Part shown: positions 7,156-8,737 of the stretch, in pieces
How the letters are laid out: every line of letters begins with the position of its first letter
Numbering within the stretch: position 1 is the first letter of the stretch
NCBI GenBank assembly: GCA_028872975.1
Contig: JAGWNV010000090.1
Location: 1-8,737, forward strand
Source of the DNA: Acidobacteriota bacterium
Lineage (GTDB): Bacteria; Actinomycetota; Acidimicrobiia; Acidimicrobiales; UBA8190
DNA length: 8,737 nucleotides
Direction of reading: 5' to 3'
Program-made: the position numbers and the translations under genes
The notes under the pieces: model-generated
Told to the model about the DNA's origin: nothing
The model's input: the letters and a program-made list of their open reading frames with translations, nothing else
The model's database searches: none

Positions 7156-8159
7156 CCGCCGAGAACCGTCGCTGGGTCCTGGCCGAGCGCCCGGTCGGCA
7201 TGGTGGACGACGAGACCCTTCGCCTCGAGACCGCCGAGCGGCCCAGTGCCGGGCCCCGCCAGGCCGTGGCCAGGGTCCGGTGGCTGTCGGTGGACCCCAC
7301 CATCCGGACCTGGATGGACGACCGGCCCGGGTACCTGCCCCCCATCGGCCTCGGCGAGGTGGTGCGGGGCGCCGGGCTGGCCGAGATCGTGGAGTCCCGG
7401 ACCGACCGCTACGCCGTGGGTGACGTCGTCTACGGGATGACCGGGTGGCAGGACTACGTCGTGGCCGGTGAAGGCGAGGCGGCGCTCACCGTGATCCCCC
7501 CGGTCGTCGAGGCGGGGGCGATGCTGAGCGTGCTCGGGGTGAACGGCATGACGGCCTGGTTCGGCCTCCTGGAGGTGGGTGACCTGCGCCAAGGGGACAC
7601 GGTCGTCGTCTCGGGGGCGGCGGGCGCCACGGGGTCCCTCGTCGGCCAGATCGCCAAGCTGAAAGGTGCCGGCAAGGTGGTGGGAATCGCCGGCAGCGAG
7701 GAGAAGTGCGCCTGGGTCACGAGTGCCCTCGGGTTCGACGCGGCGGTGGACTACCGCCACGAGGACGTCGCCGCAGCGCTCCGCCGGCACTGTCCCGGCG
7801 GCATCGACCTCTACTTCGACAACGTGGGCGGGGAGATCCTCGACACCTGCCTCGCCCAGATGGCCATGCGGGGACGAGTGGTGCTCTGCGGCGCCATCTC
7901 CCAGTACAACGCCGCCGGAAGGCCGCCCGGCCTCGTGAACGTCGTGAACCTCATCCCCCGCCGGGGACGGATGGAGGGCTTCATCATCCTCGACTACATC
8001 GAGCGGTTCCCGAGCGCCCAGCTCGAGCTGGCCGCCTGGCTGGGCGAGGGCCGGTTGGTCCACGCCGAGCACGTCGTCCGGGGTCTCGAGCACGCCCCCG
8101 AGGCGCTCAACGTGCTCTTCACCGGCGAGAACACCGGGAAGGTCGTCGTCGAGCTCTGA
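7152..8159 (+). CDS. NADP-dependent medium-chain reductase, CurA/PTGR (leukotriene B4 dehydrogenase-like) type
   Basis: A 335-residue zinc-free member of the medium-chain dehydrogenase/reductase superfamily. Relatives reduce the C=C bond of enones and enals with NADPH. The GTG at 7152 is chosen because it overlaps the previous stop (GTGA), has AAGGAG (7138-7143) 8 nt upstream and gives the family start (NRRWVLAERPVG). Features: VRWLSVDPTIRTWM (42-55), VVYGMTGWQDYVV (92-104), LGVNGMTAWFGLLEVG (128-143), the nucleotide-binding loop SGAAGATGSLVGQIAK (154-169), a likely NADP-phosphate contact around Gly181-Lys185, YFDNVGGEILD (221-231), GAISQYN (247-253) and the typical tail TGENTGKVVVEL. No zinc-ligand cysteines are seen, as expected. 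The frame stays open for 1.9 kb upstream through the two previous genes; that part is only a reading-frame shadow. It is the last gene of the operon. Substrate unknown, probably an alpha,beta-unsaturated carbonyl. Confidence 0.93.
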   Translation: MTAENRRWVLAERPVGMVDDETLRLETAERPSAGPRQAVARVRWLSVDPTIRTWMDDRPGYLPPIGLGEVVRGAGLAEIVESRTDRYAVGDVVYGMTGWQDYVVAGEGEAALTVIPPVVEAGAMLSVLGVNGMTAWFGLLEVGDLRQGDTVVVSGAAGATGSLVGQIAKLKGAGKVVGIAGSEEKCAWVTSALGFDAAVDYRHEDVAAALRRHCPGGIDLYFDNVGGEILDTCLAQMAMRGRVVLCGAISQYNAAGRPPGLVNVVNLIPRRGRMEGFIILDYIERFPSAQLELAAWLGEGRLVHAEHVVRGLEHAPEALNVLFTGENTGKVVVEL

Positions 8160-8286
8160 TCTTCGTCGGCGCGGGCTTCACACTCCGAGACCACGCTCGC
8201 CCGCATGGCGCCTCGCCGGGCGGGAGTTCGGCACGCCCCGGAACTGGGTATCAGGGAAGGTCCACCCTCGACGGACCGGGCCGGGC

Positions 8287-8298
8287 GTCAGGCCTGAC
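8287..8298. promoter_or_regulatory. Perfect 12-bp palindrome, candidate operator
   Basis: GTCAGGCCTGAC is its own reverse complement with no spacer. Its centre lies about 46 bp before the start codon of the downstream gene, a usual distance for a dimeric regulator acting at a promoter. No T-run follows, so it does not look like a terminator. No regulator gene is present in the window to pair with it, and no second copy was noticed. Confidence 0.35.
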
Positions 8299-8326
8299 CA
8301 TCCGAGGTGGCCTCGCCGCTGTCCCC

Positions 8327-8332
8327 TAGCTT
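8327..8332 (+). promoter_or_regulatory. Possible -10 element of a leaderless transcript
   Basis: TAGCTT fits the actinobacterial TAnnnT pattern and lies 6 nt before the ATG at 8339, which would place the first RNA base at or next to the A of the start codon. No Shine-Dalgarno is present in the usual 5-10 nt window; GAGGTGG at 8304-8310 is too far away. A matching -35 is not evident. Confidence 0.35.
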
Positions 8333-8338
8333 TCCCTC

Positions 8339-8737
8339 ATGAACGCTATCGACACTCCTGGCTATGCAGGCCTGTCTGTGCGGAAGTACAACCAGCGCAT
8401 GGCTCAGCGGATGGCCAGACGCGCACGTGTCAACGGGCAGGGAGTGGCGGTGTGTTTCGCGTACAACAACCTGCTGACCACCCTGCTGGTCGGCATGGTG
8501 GAGGATGTCGTCGGATACGTGCCGAGCGTCGGTTCTCTGATCGAGACGGCGATCGGCGTCGTGACGTTCTACTTCCATCGCATCGTCCTGGTCACCGACC
8601 AGCACGTATACGTGTTCCGGGACTGGCCCTTTCACTTCCCTGGGAAGCAGTTGGCCGTCTACCCGCGCCACGCCGGGGTGGTGAAGCTCGGAAGCCCTAA
8701 CCCCGGCGGTTTCTCCGGATTCATCCGCCGCGGGCAG
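8339..8737 (+). CDS. Unrecognised protein, 3' end missing; possible bacterial PH-like domain
   Basis: The frame starts with ATG at 8339 and is open for 133 codons to the window edge without a stop. I do not recognise the protein. The N-terminal 30 residues are basic (KYNQRMAQRMARRARV, 16-31). They are followed by a moderately hydrophobic stretch (35-83) with LLTTLLVGMVEDVVGYV, which may be an amphipathic or membrane-adjacent helix. Then comes a beta-rich segment, IVLVTDQHVYVFRDWPF (82-98), FPGKQLAVYPR (100-110) and VVKLG (114-118). That pattern of LVTD-x-x-VYVFR, then a PGK/LA-x-YPR strand, resembles bacterial PH-like domains (the bPH/YokE type), which are of poorly known function. Codon use differs from the neighbours: 12 of the first 40 codons end in A or T (GCT, ACT, CCT, TAT, AGA, TGT and others), against 3 of 40 in the reductase gene just upstream. 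This suggests weakly expressed or more recently acquired DNA. The existence of the gene is likely; the domain assignment is tentative. Confidence 0.6.
   Translation, partial: MNAIDTPGYAGLSVRKYNQRMAQRMARRARVNGQGVAVCFAYNNLLTTLLVGMVEDVVGYVPSVGSLIETAIGVVTFYFHRIVLVTDQHVYVFRDWPFHFPGKQLAVYPRHAGVVKLGSPNPGGFSGFIRRGQ

Larger units (their letters stand above)
8160..8338. other. Intergenic spacer, no gene or clear terminator seen
   Basis: These 179 nt separate the oxidoreductase operon from the last gene. No convincing coding frame with family similarity lies here. A weak hairpin can be drawn at 8259-8277 (GGTCC and GGACC arms, 9-nt loop), but no T-run follows it, so it is not called as an intrinsic terminator. 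The spacer also holds the palindrome and -10-like element listed separately. Confidence 0.6.

Noticed and set aside
1..8737. Defence system, CRISPR array, prophage, insertion sequence or RNA gene
   Set aside because: No transposase, integrase, nuclease, repeat array, terminal inverted repeats or tRNA/rRNA-like sequence was seen on either strand.

Overview
The window is very G+C-rich DNA, with nearly every codon in seven of its eight genes ending in G or C. It encodes a coenzyme-F420 type luciferase-like oxidoreductase, a TreT-like trehalose glycosyltransferase, an AidB-type acyl-CoA dehydrogenase and several GTG starts. This suggests an actinobacterium, perhaps an Acidimicrobiia-like lineage. 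The class-level placement is inference; nothing in the window fixes it. There are no rRNA or tRNA genes, insertion sequences, CRISPR arrays or phage genes that I can see.

Layout from left to right: (1) the 3' part of a GT4 glycosyltransferase of the trehalose synthase (TreT) type, cut by the left edge; (2) an MFS transporter on the + strand with an unusual roughly 100-residue extracytoplasmic insert before its last membrane helix; (3) a two-gene unit on the - strand, an AidB-like acyl-CoA dehydrogenase followed 17 nt later by a nitroreductase, ending tail-to-tail 10 nt from the MFS gene; (4) a compact 73-bp divergent promoter region; (5) a three-gene + strand operon: RhlG-like short-chain dehydrogenase, F420-dependent LLM oxidoreductase and CurA/PTGR-type medium-chain reductase, the last two overlapping by 4 nt; (6) a 179-bp spacer with a perfect 12-bp palindrome; (7) the 5' part of an unrecognised gene with clearly different codon use, cut by the right edge, whose last third resembles a bacterial PH-like domain.

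The five genes from about 3.0 to 8.16 kb form a redox cluster. They are one flavin dehydrogenase, one FMN nitroreductase, two NAD(P)H dehydrogenases/reductases and one F420 enzyme, arranged as two divergent units from one short intergenic region. That arrangement suggests joint control and a shared pathway, either breakdown of a lipid- or terpenoid-like compound or removal of electrophilic or nitro compounds. The substrate cannot be read from the sequence. Every family present is already known. The less usual features are the duplicated motif in the transporter loop, the mirrored -10 elements in the divergent promoter, and the codon-atypical gene at the right edge with its palindrome.
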